Assembly: GCF_021559775.1 (NCBI RefSeq)
Contig: NZ_CP056048.1
Location: 62,001-126,000, forward strand
Length of the DNA stretch: 64,000 nt
Source: Gillisella vitis
GTDB taxonomy: Bacteria > Pseudomonadota > Alphaproteobacteria > Rhizobiales > Rhizobiaceae
Direction of reading: 5' to 3'
Position numbers and translations under genes: made by a program. Below, one piece after another: positions 43,465-52,460 of this stretch. A model generated the notes under the pieces. It searched no databases. It was not told the DNA's origin and saw nothing but the letters and a program-made list of their open reading frames with translations. The stretch's first letter is position 1. Every line of letters begins with the position of its first letter.

Positions 43465-44586
43465 TCAATAAGGGTCAACGGCGTCGCGCAAGCCATCACC
43501 CAGCGCATTGAACGCAAAGACGGTGATCAGCACGAAAGCCACGGGAGACAGGATCCACGGATAGGACCCAATGACGGAATAGGTCGAGGTATCCTGCAAC
43601 ATCAGGCCCCAGGAAATCAGCGGCGGCTTGACCGCAAAGCCCAGAAAACCAAGGAAGGATTCCAGCAGCACCACGCTTGGAATGGCCAGCGTGACAGAAA
43701 CGATGACATGGCTCATCACATTGGGAAAAATATGCTGCAGAATGATGCGCCGATCTGTGGCCCCGATAGCCATGGCGGCCCGCACATAATCAATGCGGGC
43801 CAGCGCCAGTGTTTTGCCGCGCACTTCGCGCGACATCTGCGCCCAGCCCAGTGCGGACATGACGATGATGACAAAGCCCAGAAACACATTGGTGGGAGCG
43901 GTCACCGGGATCAGCGACGTCAGTGCCAGATAAAGCGGCAATTGCGGAAAGGCCAGAACCAGCTCTACAAAACGCTGCATCCAGGTGTCGAACTGGCCAC
44001 CATAATAGCCGGAGACCATGCCGACCGTTGTACCCACCACGGTGACAATAAACACCACCGTCAAGGCAATCATCAAGGACACGCGGGAGCCGTAAAAGAT
44101 ACGTGACAGCACATCGCGGCCAAATTTATCGGTGCCAAGAAAATTCACCGGTGTGCCATCCGTTGCACCGAAGAAATGGCGATCACTGGGCAAAAGACCG
44201 AACAGGTTATAGCTGAAACCCTTGACGAAAAAGCCGAGATTGACGGGGTGATCATAGTCTGGCCCTGAAATGGGCTGGAAGGTAATAGGGTCAAGCGCCG
44301 TGCTTTCCCCCAGCGGATAGGTGCGGGGCCATACGAGATTGCCCTCTTGGTTGGTGATGCTGATGGTCTGCGGTGGCGCAAAGGCTGTGCCGGTCAGCTT
44401 CGGATCCACGGGAGCGAAAAACTCGGCAAACACCACCATCAGCATCAGCAGGCAGACCAGCACAAGGCCCATCATTCCGGTCCATGACCGCCGAAGACGC
44501 CGCCAGACCAGCGCCAGATAGGTTTCGTTGCTGTGTGAATTATTGGCGGGAGAGGACATGGCTATGGTTTGAACATCGGCTTTCAT
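43465..44586 (-). CDS. agpC: ABC transporter permease, DppC-like, with long periplasmic loop
   Basis: 373 residues, longer than usual for DppC because of a stretch of about 90 residues between the first membrane helix and the FLGTDKFGRDVLSRIFYG motif. EAA loop: ALARIDYVRAAMAIGATDRR. Ends GDGLRDAVDPY. Overlaps the upstream permease gene by four bases (44583-44586). The extended loop is seen in permeases of large-binding-protein systems such as this one. Confidence 0.88.
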   Translation of the reverse strand: MKADVQTIAMSSPANNSHSNETYLALVWRRLRRSWTGMMGLVLVCLLMLMVVFAEFFAPVDPKLTGTAFAPPQTISITNQEGNLVWPRTYPLGESTALDPITFQPISGPDYDHPVNLGFFVKGFSYNLFGLLPSDRHFFGATDGTPVNFLGTDKFGRDVLSRIFYGSRVSLMIALTVVFIVTVVGTTVGMVSGYYGGQFDTWMQRFVELVLAFPQLPLYLALTSLIPVTAPTNVFLGFVIIVMSALGWAQMSREVRGKTLALARIDYVRAAMAIGATDRRIILQHIFPNVMSHVIVSVTLAIPSVVLLESFLGFLGFAVKPPLISWGLMLQDTSTYSVIGSYPWILSPVAFVLITVFAFNALGDGLRDAVDPY

Positions 44587-45596
44587 GCGTGTGCTCCTCC
44601 GCCCAATCTTACCCGTGGATCAAGAAGTGCGAGCAGCATGTCGGCAATGATATTGCCCACAATCAACGTGGCCGACAAAACCAGCATGAAGGTTGCGGTG
44701 ACATAGACATCGCCGACCCACATGGAGCCAACAATGGCCGGGCCAACGGTTGGCAGGGCAAAAATAATCGCGGTTTCGATCTCGCCGGTCAGCATATAGG
44801 GCAGTACCACGCCCTGATACATGATCAGCGGATGCAGCGCATTTGGCACCGCATGGCGCAAAATCACCTGTCGCTCGCTGAGGCCCTTGGCGCGGGCGGT
44901 TTCGACATATTGCGCGTTCAGCGTATCCAGCAGATTGCCGCGCATGACCCGCATATTATAGGCCAGCCCGCCAAAGGTGGCGATGGCAATCACCGGCCAT
45001 ACATGCTGCAAGAGGTCGAGGAATTTGGCAAAGGACCATGGCGCTCCACCATATTTGGCGGAATTGAAACTGTTGATTTCCGTAGCATTGAAATGGAACA
45101 CCATGATGTAGACGATGATCAGCGCCATCAAAAAGCGTGGCACGGTCATGCCGAGAAACGAGATGCCCGAGAGCAGGCTATCCACCCAGGTATATTGCCG
45201 GGTCGCGGCCAGAATTCCGAAGGTGATGCCAATGATGGAGGCAAGGATATGGCAGACAAGCGCCAGCGCCAATGTCCGGGGCAGCCGCTCGCCCACCACT
45301 TCCGACACAGGTTTGTTGTAGAACAGGCTATGGCCAAAATCGCCCCGGGTGACGATGCCGGTAATCCAGTTGATGTATTGGATGGGGATCGGTTTATCCA
45401 ACCCATTGGCAATTTTATAGGCCTGCGCCTGCGCATCGGCAGCTTCAAACGATGCACCACCCTGATTGATCATCTGGGAGCGGATATAATCGCTGTAATC
45501 TCCCGGAGGGGCCTTGATGATGGCAAAGGTCACAACGCTGAGAACAAACAGCACAGGAATGGCAGAGGCTATGCGCACCAGCAGAAATCTAAACAT
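44583..45596 (-). CDS. agpB: ABC transporter permease, DppB-like
   Basis: 337 residues, starts MFRFLLVRIASAIPVLFVLS. EAA loop LDTLNAQYVETARAKGLSER, C-terminus ADMLLALLDPRVRLGGGAHA. Pairs with the permease at 43465; the four-base overlap couples their translation. Confidence 0.9.
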   Translation of the reverse strand: MFRFLLVRIASAIPVLFVLSVVTFAIIKAPPGDYSDYIRSQMINQGGASFEAADAQAQAYKIANGLDKPIPIQYINWITGIVTRGDFGHSLFYNKPVSEVVGERLPRTLALALVCHILASIIGITFGILAATRQYTWVDSLLSGISFLGMTVPRFLMALIIVYIMVFHFNATEINSFNSAKYGGAPWSFAKFLDLLQHVWPVIAIATFGGLAYNMRVMRGNLLDTLNAQYVETARAKGLSERQVILRHAVPNALHPLIMYQGVVLPYMLTGEIETAIIFALPTVGPAIVGSMWVGDVYVTATFMLVLSATLIVGNIIADMLLALLDPRVRLGGGAHA

Positions 45597-45669
45597 GGGA
45601 ATGTGCTCTCTTGTGTTTCAGGGAGTTGCCTTCAGCCTGCGCAAAATTCACAGGCTGAAGCGCTGCTGA

Positions 45670-47757
45670 TCAGTTGAGAGGTTTGTTTTCGCCCGGCTTG
45701 CCGGGAAGCTGGTTTTTGAACAGCTCAAAATCACCCTGCTTGTCTGCGGCCACAAACATGCGTTCGCGGATGATGGTGTCTTCCGCCCAGTTGAACATGA
45801 AGATCGGAGCGCCGACTGGAACATTGGAGAACCGCTTGTTGATGATCAGCGCACCCGGATATTCCGTCAGTCCGATGGTATCGACATTTTCAGTGGCGAT
45901 TTTCTGATACTGTTTCATTAAATCCCGTCGCTCGACATTGTCCTGAGACGCAATGAACCTGTTGACGATGGCAACCAGCTGCTTCTCATAGGGCATCAGA
46001 TCAACCGTGCCGTCCTTCCCCGCGCGGTGATGCCCGCTGGTGCGTGGTCCGGTCGGCGCCAATTGGGCGGTGTTTTGCACCACGGATGTCATGTCGGGAT
46101 CATTGCGGCGGATCATCCAATCGAACCGGCCGCCAAAATTGGCTTGATCGCGTTTGACACCATCCAGTGAGTTCAGCACCACTTTCAGGCCGAGCTTTTC
46201 CATCTGGCCAATCACGCCTTCGGCAAGATTGCGATCGGTTCCATAGTCTGAAGTGGACAGCAGAACGATCTGCACATCCTGACCACCCGCCACGCCCGCC
46301 GGGAAATTGACGAAGCCGTCGCCATCGGTATCCTTCAGCCCGGCCTTGGCCAGAAGTGCCTTGGCACCGGCCAGATCGAAGGGATAATAGATCGTTGACT
46401 GGCGATCATAAAAGCTCGTTCCTGACGACAATCCGCCCGGATAAATGGCGGTGAACGGTCCCTTGACCAGAGATTCCCCGATCTTCTTACGATCCAGTGC
46501 CATGGTAATGGCTTTGCGGAAATCGGGATTGCGGTTCAGCTCGCGCACGGCCTGGCCACGCGCATCGGGATCACCCCAGCCATTGGCCGAATAGTTGAGC
46601 CGCAGATTATAGCCAATCAGACGCGCGCCAAAGGCAAGGCGGGAAGGGGCAGATGGCTGCGCTGCCCGCTTCAGGCTTTCGACAAAATTCTCGGGCTGCT
46701 CAAGATTGGACAGGTCGCCGGAGCCAGCAATGGCCTGCACATCGCGGTCGGCCCACGTCGAGAGCTTGTAGTGAAGCTCATTGATATAGGGCAGTTGATG
46801 CCCCTGCTCATCCACCTTCCAGTAATAGGGATTGCGGCGCAGCACGATCATATCATCAGAACGATAGGACACGGGCACCCAGGCACCCATCACCGGAATG
46901 TTCATATATTCAGGCGGAAAGCCGTTCTTATACTGATCATAGGTGAAGTCCTTGGCATATTTCGGGTGCTTTGTTTTGAGGATATGGGCCGGGCCGGGGC
47001 AGAAGGTTCCGTAAGCCATAGCGAACAGATATTGCCGCGGAAATGCCTCCTTGAAGGTCCATTCCACGGTATAATCATCAACGGCTTTCAGCGTTGTACC
47101 GACGCCAAATGTTTCCGGCGTAGCACCGTTCAAGGGCGTGACATTTCTGTCCAGAACATTGTCATTCCAGTAGAACATCACATCATCGGAGGTGAACGGC
47201 ACGCCATCCGACCATTTTGCGCCCTCAATCAGATGCATGGTTAACTTGTGTCCATCCGCCGACCAATCCCAGCTCTTGGCCAGATTGGGCAAAGGTTCGA
47301 CATCATCGGCCTTCACCTGAAACAGTGGGGCTGTACGGGTGAGGCATTCCGACATGGCAATGTCGATACCGCCCCAGCCTTGGGTCTGGCCCGCCGAATA
47401 GTTCCAGCCCTCGGGCCTGCCACCAATCACGTGGCGCAAGGTATCGCCATAGACACCGATGCCATCGGGCATATTGCCGGTCTTGAACACCAGTGGCTCT
47501 TTCGGTAGGCGCTCCTTCACCGGCGGCAGTTTACCAGTTTTGACGAATTTCTCCGTCACCCAATCCGGCTCGCTGTAACTCGGAAGAGCCTTGAACTCCT
47601 CAATGGAATCCCGCGGCACATAGGTGATCTTGCCTTGCCCCGGAAAGGGAGGGGCTTCGGGCACGACGGTCGGCTCGGATGCAAAGGCTGCAACAGCAAA
47701 AACCGACACGCCCAGCAACAGGGCGGCGGTCTTTCCAGTGTGAATGACGCTTTTCAT
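45670..47757 (-). CDS. agpA: Periplasmic alpha-galactoside-binding protein (large SBP family 5)
   Basis: 695 residues, well above the usual 500-550 for this family, as in AgpA of Sinorhizobium. Signal peptide cleaved near SVFAVAAFAS. The family signature region lies in DGHKLTMHLIEGAKWSDGVP. Lies between a GH4 gene and the two permeases in one operon. Binds the sugar (melibiose/raffinose-type expected) in the periplasm. Assignment to alpha-galactosides rests on gene order and the two GH4 enzymes. Confidence 0.82.
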   Translation of the reverse strand: MKSVIHTGKTAALLLGVSVFAVAAFASEPTVVPEAPPFPGQGKITYVPRDSIEEFKALPSYSEPDWVTEKFVKTGKLPPVKERLPKEPLVFKTGNMPDGIGVYGDTLRHVIGGRPEGWNYSAGQTQGWGGIDIAMSECLTRTAPLFQVKADDVEPLPNLAKSWDWSADGHKLTMHLIEGAKWSDGVPFTSDDVMFYWNDNVLDRNVTPLNGATPETFGVGTTLKAVDDYTVEWTFKEAFPRQYLFAMAYGTFCPGPAHILKTKHPKYAKDFTYDQYKNGFPPEYMNIPVMGAWVPVSYRSDDMIVLRRNPYYWKVDEQGHQLPYINELHYKLSTWADRDVQAIAGSGDLSNLEQPENFVESLKRAAQPSAPSRLAFGARLIGYNLRLNYSANGWGDPDARGQAVRELNRNPDFRKAITMALDRKKIGESLVKGPFTAIYPGGLSSGTSFYDRQSTIYYPFDLAGAKALLAKAGLKDTDGDGFVNFPAGVAGGQDVQIVLLSTSDYGTDRNLAEGVIGQMEKLGLKVVLNSLDGVKRDQANFGGRFDWMIRRNDPDMTSVVQNTAQLAPTGPRTSGHHRAGKDGTVDLMPYEKQLVAIVNRFIASQDNVERRDLMKQYQKIATENVDTIGLTEYPGALIINKRFSNVPVGAPIFMFNWAEDTIIRERMFVAADKQGDFELFKNQLPGKPGENKPLN

Positions 47758-47790
47758 AGTGATTGTTCCCTCCTCACTTCTTATAGTTGT

Positions 47791-47807
47791 GCCGCAAGCC
47801 GTGCGGC
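47791..47807 (-). repeat. Small hairpin between GH4 and agpA
   Basis: GCCGCA/TGCGGC, 6-bp stem with 5-base loop, in the 113-base gap between the first two genes of the operon. No T-run on the minus strand; possibly an RNA-stability or processing element that raises binding-protein expression. Weak evidence. Confidence 0.3.
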
Positions 47808-47870
47808 GCTCCCTTGCTGATGATGATATTCAGCCCCTCCTCAGAAACCGGATGTCATGCTTTGTCTGGA

Positions 47871-49343
47871 TCAGCTTGCGGCCTTCAACTCTGTGGCTCG
47901 TTTTTCGGCCCGCAATTCGTCAATGGAGCGCACGTCGCGGCGGGCAACGCCCTTCCAGTCGCGTGTCTTGACAGTGGCACGGCTCAGGCGTTCTTCGGCT
48001 TCGGGAATGGCATGGGCATATTGCGGCAGCCATTCGGCTTGCGCCACCACCATCTCATCCACCATTTGCCAGACTTCTTCCGGCGTGCAGATCGCCCCCA
48101 CCAGCGGATCATGCAGCACTGCGAGTTTCAGAAGATCGATATCCCCCGAAATAGCCGCATGCACTGACATCCGCTGGACATTGATGGAGGAAATGCAGGT
48201 GGCCGCACAGGCTTCCGGCAGGGTGATACCCGCCACCATGTTGATACCGAAGCGATCGACAAATCCGGGTGATTCAATAATGGCATCGGAGGGAAGATTG
48301 GTGATGATACCATTGTTTTTCACGTTGAAATGGCCGCGATAGACCCGCCCGGTTTCCAGCGCTTCGAGAATATGGCTGGCATGTTCATTGGAGCGTTTGG
48401 CCGGATCAAGCGGCTTGCCCGCACTTTCCAAAAACTGCGGAAACTCGGTTTCAAACCAATTACGGGTCTCAGTGGAATAGCGCAGATAACCGCCGGTTTC
48501 GCCGTGAATCCAGTCGGACATATCAATCCAACGGGCAATCTCTTCAGGCCGCTTGCGGTACCAAGGCAGATATTCCGACAGATGGCCGTTGCTCTCGGTT
48601 GAATAGACCCCGAAGCGTTTCAAAACATCGATACGCAGCTTCTCCTGCTGCGAGAAAATCGGATGGGCCTCAAAGGCATTGACCAATTCTTGCTTGCCAA
48701 TCTTGCGGCCCTTGACGCGCACATCGACAAACCATGTCTGGTGATTGATGCCAGAGCAAATATAGTCCAGCGCACCCGGACCTGCGCCCAAAATCTCGGC
48801 GATCTGCTCCGCGCCATGCTGCACACCATGGCAAAGCCCGATCGTATCGACCTTGCCATATTCAATCGCCGCCCAGGTGTTCATCGCCATGGGGTTGGCA
48901 TAGTTGAGGAATTTTGCACCCGGCTCGGCCAGCTCGCGGATATCCTTGCAGAAATCCAGAATGACCGGAATATTGCGCTGGCCATAGAGAATGCCACCTG
49001 CGCAAATCGTATCCCCCACGCATTGATCGACCCCATATTTCAGCGGAATACTGATATCATCGGCATAGGCTCCAAGACCGCCGACGCGCACGCAGCTGAT
49101 AATATAGCGCGCCCCCGAAATGGCGTCGCGGCGATCCGTAGACGCCGTCACCTTGGCAGGAAGCCTGTTTGCCTCGACAATTCGATCCAGAATTGTCTTG
49201 ATCATATCAAGATTGTGCTGGCTGATATCGGTGAGCGCAAATTCCACATCGTGAAACTCCGGCACACTCAAAAGGTCGGTGAAAAGTTTCTTGGTAAAGC
49301 CGACGCTGCCAGCCCCGATGATGGCGATCTTGAAGCTGCTCAT
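47871..49343 (-). CDS. Glycoside hydrolase family 4 alpha-glycosidase
   Basis: 490 residues from the ATG at 49343 with GGAGGAG upstream; the frame is open to 49439. NAD motif KIAIIGAGSVGFTKKLFTD. The specificity motif is Cys171-His-Gly-Val (GLCHGVQHG), the CHG type otherwise linked to alpha-glucuronidases and alpha-galacturonidases, unlike the CHSV of the operon's other GH4. By position it matches agaL1. First gene of the operon, divergent from the AraC gene. It may act on an acidic or differently linked sugar. Confidence 0.87.
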   Translation of the reverse strand: MSSFKIAIIGAGSVGFTKKLFTDLLSVPEFHDVEFALTDISQHNLDMIKTILDRIVEANRLPAKVTASTDRRDAISGARYIISCVRVGGLGAYADDISIPLKYGVDQCVGDTICAGGILYGQRNIPVILDFCKDIRELAEPGAKFLNYANPMAMNTWAAIEYGKVDTIGLCHGVQHGAEQIAEILGAGPGALDYICSGINHQTWFVDVRVKGRKIGKQELVNAFEAHPIFSQQEKLRIDVLKRFGVYSTESNGHLSEYLPWYRKRPEEIARWIDMSDWIHGETGGYLRYSTETRNWFETEFPQFLESAGKPLDPAKRSNEHASHILEALETGRVYRGHFNVKNNGIITNLPSDAIIESPGFVDRFGINMVAGITLPEACAATCISSINVQRMSVHAAISGDIDLLKLAVLHDPLVGAICTPEEVWQMVDEMVVAQAEWLPQYAHAIPEAEERLSRATVKTRDWKGVARRDVRSIDELRAEKRATELKAAS

Positions 49344-49533
49344 ACAATGCTCCTCCACATGTGTTAGACCGTTTTGTCTCGATAGGGTAAAAATGATTCG
49401 CACAGGCGGAATGAAGCGTCCGTCAAGTGCCGGTCGCATTCCCTACGAATATTGCCAGGATCAATGTATATTTTCCTCTTGAGCGGCATTATCTGTAAAA
49501 TCGTTCAGACCGCCAGAGAGGTATTATGCTTTC

Positions 49534-50478
49534 ATGGGTAATTCTGTGCTAAAGACGATGATTGACGCTGGGCCGATCATGCGCACCGTTTCGCTGCCTC
49601 GGGGCCGCCATAGCCTGCATACCATGCCCACCAGCACAGGCTATGAAGTGCGCAGCGATGCCACCTATGACTGGGATGGCAGGAAGCGCGGGCAAACACC
49701 GTTTACCGTTCTTCAGCACACGATTTCGGGTGCTGGAAACCTGCGCTATGATAACAGCACCTATCGGGTCACGCCGGGCCAGACATTGCTGGTCCTGGTG
49801 CCGCATAATCACCGTTATTGGCTGGAGCCTGGAGGACGCTGGGAGTTCTTCTGGATTTCGATGAATGGCGAGGAAGCGCTGCGAATCCATAACGCGATCC
49901 TCACGGCCATGGGGCCTATTCTCACCCTGAACCAGCAGACCGTCGAGCATCTTGCCGATTGCAGCCAACGCCTCATTGCCGGGGGCGCGGAGACGCCGGG
50001 ACGGGCCTCTGCAATAGCCTATGAGGCCGCCATGGCGCTTTATGACGATGTGTTTGGCTCACATCCGACCTTGAGCGCGGAATATCGCACAATGCAGCAT
50101 GTCATCGATCATATCTCGGCCAATCTGGATCAGTCTCTCTCCGTTGAGCAACTGGCGGCAGTGTCTGGTCTCAGCCGAGCCCATTTTTCACGGGTCTTTG
50201 CTGCGAGCGAAGGCATGCCGCCAGCGGAATTCGTGCTGCACAAACGTCTGAAAAGAGCAGTCAAACTGCTGACAAAGGGCTCGCATCTCTCCGTAAAGGA
50301 GATATCGACGATGTGCGGCTTCGAAGAGCCGAACTATTTCTCCAAGGTTTTCAGGCGTCATTTCGGAGCCAGTCCGACCGAGTTCAGAACGACCGGAATG
50401 TACTCAAGCATGTTGCAGGGAGCCGTTGAGGCCCAGACAAAACCGGCTCGATTTCATAGGCCCGACGTGAACGAGTGA
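49534..50478 (+). CDS. agpT: AraC-family transcriptional activator
   Basis: 314 residues. N-terminal cupin sugar-sensing domain (GNLRYDNSTYRVTPGQTLLV) and two C-terminal helix-turn-helices at about 190-290 (SVEQLAAVSGLSRAHFSRVF, then VKEISTMCGFEEPNYFSKVF). Divergent from the GH4/agp operon with 190 bases between, the layout of AgpT, activator of alpha-galactoside genes in Sinorhizobium. The name rests on this synteny. Confidence 0.85.
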   Translation: MGNSVLKTMIDAGPIMRTVSLPRGRHSLHTMPTSTGYEVRSDATYDWDGRKRGQTPFTVLQHTISGAGNLRYDNSTYRVTPGQTLLVLVPHNHRYWLEPGGRWEFFWISMNGEEALRIHNAILTAMGPILTLNQQTVEHLADCSQRLIAGGAETPGRASAIAYEAAMALYDDVFGSHPTLSAEYRTMQHVIDHISANLDQSLSVEQLAAVSGLSRAHFSRVFAASEGMPPAEFVLHKRLKRAVKLLTKGSHLSVKEISTMCGFEEPNYFSKVFRRHFGASPTEFRTTGMYSSMLQGAVEAQTKPARFHRPDVNE

Positions 50479-50583
50479 TGAGGTGCAGGCGTTTTACACC
50501 ATTGCCGTCGGGGCTTGTGGCTGTCCGCTTTGGGTGATGCTGTCGCACGGTTACCATCCGTGCGACAGCGAGTATTATAATGC

Positions 50584-50979
50584 TTAGGGATGTGCAGGTC
50601 CATTCAACCGATCAATAACCTGAAGCAGGATATCGGCGCAGGCCTTCATTGGCTCATCGTCAGCGCATTTGATGTCAATTCTGGTGTCGCCATCTTCAAC
50701 CCGGAAATGGGCCGCCTTGGAAGGTGCCGGCGGTGGTGGTGGGCGATGGCCACGGGGACCCATCGGGCCTTCTGGGCCACGCGGAGGAGGTCCTGCACGC
50801 TCTTCCGGACCGCCTGGCATGCCTGGTGGCGGCGGTGGCGGGGTTCCGGCATCGGCGTCGGGGGCCATGCCGCCGGCGATTGGTGGGGCTGGTGGCTGCG
50901 GCGGTGCTGGCGGCTGCTGGGCAAACGCGGTTCCGGCCAGTGCAGCGAGTGCTACGGCGGAGAGAATATATCGTTTCAT
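50584..50979 (-). CDS. Small exported proline-rich protein
   Basis: 131 residues from the ATG at 50979 (AAGGAAAA upstream). Signal peptide MKRYILSAVALAALAGTAFA. Residues about 21-85 are Pro/Gly-rich (PPAPPQPPAPP, GTPPPPPPGMPGGP). The C-terminal 45 residues form a compact domain with two cysteines (IDIKCADDEPMKACADILL) that may form a disulfide. Not a family I can name. It lies 70 bases after an OB-fold-like protein and upstream-divergent two-component genes, suggesting a common envelope-related role. Confidence 0.65.
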   Translation of the reverse strand: MKRYILSAVALAALAGTAFAQQPPAPPQPPAPPIAGGMAPDADAGTPPPPPPGMPGGPEERAGPPPRGPEGPMGPRGHRPPPPPAPSKAAHFRVEDGDTRIDIKCADDEPMKACADILLQVIDRLNGPAHP

Positions 50980-51048
50980 AGGTTTTTCCTTTGGTGGGGA
51001 TGGAAAGCGCATCACTTAACGTGACAGCCTGCTTTTGGTTCAGGTTGC

Positions 51049-51546
51049 TCAGGGGGCAGGTTTATTGGCGAAGTCACCGAACGGTCTATGCGGCGGCGGA
51101 CCTGGCGGACCAAGAGCCGCTGTCTTCCCGCTGCTATCGACAAGGTAGCTCGCATGCACGACGCCATCGTCAAACCGACCCTGGATGGTCACGACGTCAT
51201 CCTTCGTGACAAGGCCTCCACCGTCTCCAGCCGGTCCGGTTTCGACCAGAGTCTTGCCGCTGTCGTCCTGCAGGATGAACTTGTTGCCGTAAATCTCGCT
51301 GACTTTTCCCTTGATGGTGACCAGACTTGATGTTGGCATCGTTGAAATCGCAACAGGAGACATTGGAGCCATTTCGGGAGCGGGACGCACCAGCTTCATG
51401 GCACCGGCACCCCCAACCGCGCCGATGGCGAGCGCCACGGCGATTGCGGGAAGAGCCATCCAGTATCGTTTTCGTCGCTCGTGCGGAGGAGCAGGCCTGC
51501 CGGCCTTTTCCGGATGCTCGTCGCTAGGATGTTCGACCGTCATCAT
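51049..51546 (-). CDS. Membrane-anchored OB-fold-like protein
   Basis: 165 residues. One membrane segment at about 29-50 (YWMALPAIAVALAIGAVGGAG) then a periplasmic domain, VTIKGKVSEIYGNKFILQDD with VVTIQGRFDDGVVHASYLVD, that reads like the bacterial OB fold of YgiW/YdeI-type stress proteins. Proline-rich tail. In E. coli ygiW sits next to qseBC; here the same kind of protein is divergent from a QseBC-like pair at 51792. Fold call is moderate. Confidence 0.65.
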   Translation of the reverse strand: MMTVEHPSDEHPEKAGRPAPPHERRKRYWMALPAIAVALAIGAVGGAGAMKLVRPAPEMAPMSPVAISTMPTSSLVTIKGKVSEIYGNKFILQDDSGKTLVETGPAGDGGGLVTKDDVVTIQGRFDDGVVHASYLVDSSGKTAALGPPGPPPHRPFGDFANKPAP

Positions 51547-51633
51547 TCATTCTCCTTGGTGATTGACCAGAGCATTTCCGACTGCAAAACCGCTGCATGC
51601 TGTGTTGGAAATGGTCTAGGGTCTGTCGTGTTC

Positions 51634-51677
51634 GTTTGTCTTTTCAGGAAAACCGGTTTCCACTTCCCCTGACAAAC
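51634..51677. repeat. Rhizobial-type intergenic repeat
   Basis: GTTTGTC (51634-51640) and GACAAAC (51671-51677) bracket AGGAAAACCGGTTTCCACTT. The same layout recurs at 59037-59081 and, inverted and shortened, at 40331-40355. GGTCTGTC just upstream (51620) resembles the start of the companion palindrome. In the divergent gap between the OB-fold gene and the response regulator. Confidence 0.6.
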
Positions 51678-51791
51678 TCCAGGGATATCTACACTTCCTC
51701 TGCCGTTACCCCGCTGAACCTTCTGGTTCAGATTCAGTTCAGCCATTTTCGATAAGTCTGGCTCTTCTCCTACAAATGAAAGTTAGTTCTC

Positions 51792-52460
51792 ATGCGCGTA
51801 CTGCTCGTCGAAGACGATGAAGACCTGAGTGGCCGGATCGCCACTGCGCTCAGGTCGGAGAACTTCGTGGTCGACATCGCCCGCAATGGCGAGGACGCGC
51901 TCCATGCCGGACTGACCGAGTTGTTCGACATTGCCGTGCTTGATCTCGGGTTACCGAAGATCGATGGCGTCACGGTTCTAAAGGGGTGGCGCGAAAGCGA
52001 ACGCAATCTCCCCGTCCTTGTCCTGACGGCGCGTGACGGCTGGCCGGACAAGGTATCGAGCTTCAAGGCCGGTGCGGACGACTTCCTTGCAAAGCCGTTC
52101 AAAATTGAAGAGCTGGTGCTGAGGTTGCGGGCCTTGGTGCGCCGGGCAACTGGCCATGCTTCTTCACGCATTTGCTGTGGCGCGCTGATGTTTGATGCTC
52201 AACTCGGCACGTTTGAGCTGAATGGGCTTCCAGTCAAACTGACTGCGCTGGAATGGCGGGTCCTGTCATGCCTCATGCTCAGGAAGGAGATGGTTGTTGA
52301 TCGGCGCGAATTGAATGAGCGGGTTTATGACGGAGACGCTGAGGTGGATTCCAACTCGATCGAGGTCATCATCGCAAGGCTGCGCAAAAAGCTTGGTTCT
52401 GACATTATCGAAACAGTCCGCGGTCGGGGCTATATGCTGACAGCGCCGGTGCAGCCATGA
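51792..52460 (+). CDS. OmpR-family response regulator
   Basis: 222 residues. Receiver with acidic pocket (VEDDED), phosphoacceptor Asp51 (AVLDLGLPK), Thr79 and Lys101 (LAKPFK). C-terminal winged helix ends DIIETVRGRGYML. Closest type is QseB/PhoP. Start codon of the kinase gene overlaps its stop (ATGA). Confidence 0.93.
   Translation: MRVLLVEDDEDLSGRIATALRSENFVVDIARNGEDALHAGLTELFDIAVLDLGLPKIDGVTVLKGWRESERNLPVLVLTARDGWPDKVSSFKAGADDFLAKPFKIEELVLRLRALVRRATGHASSRICCGALMFDAQLGTFELNGLPVKLTALEWRVLSCLMLRKEMVVDRRELNERVYDGDAEVDSNSIEVIIARLRKKLGSDIIETVRGRGYMLTAPVQP

Noticed and set aside
42787-44106. A 439-codon plus-strand open frame
   Set aside because: It lies antisense to the ABC ATPase and permease genes, which have complete motifs. 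Its translation is rich in His, Gln and Arg and matches no fold; it is an effect of GC-rich third positions.
44373-45677. A 434-codon plus-strand open frame
   Set aside because: Antisense to two DppB/DppC-type permeases with clear EAA loops; composition is non-protein-like and no ribosome site precedes it.
50669-51019. Plus-strand Gly-rich frame opposite the proline-rich protein
   Set aside because: Gly repeats are the complement of Pro codons. The minus strand has a signal peptide and ribosome site; the plus strand has neither.
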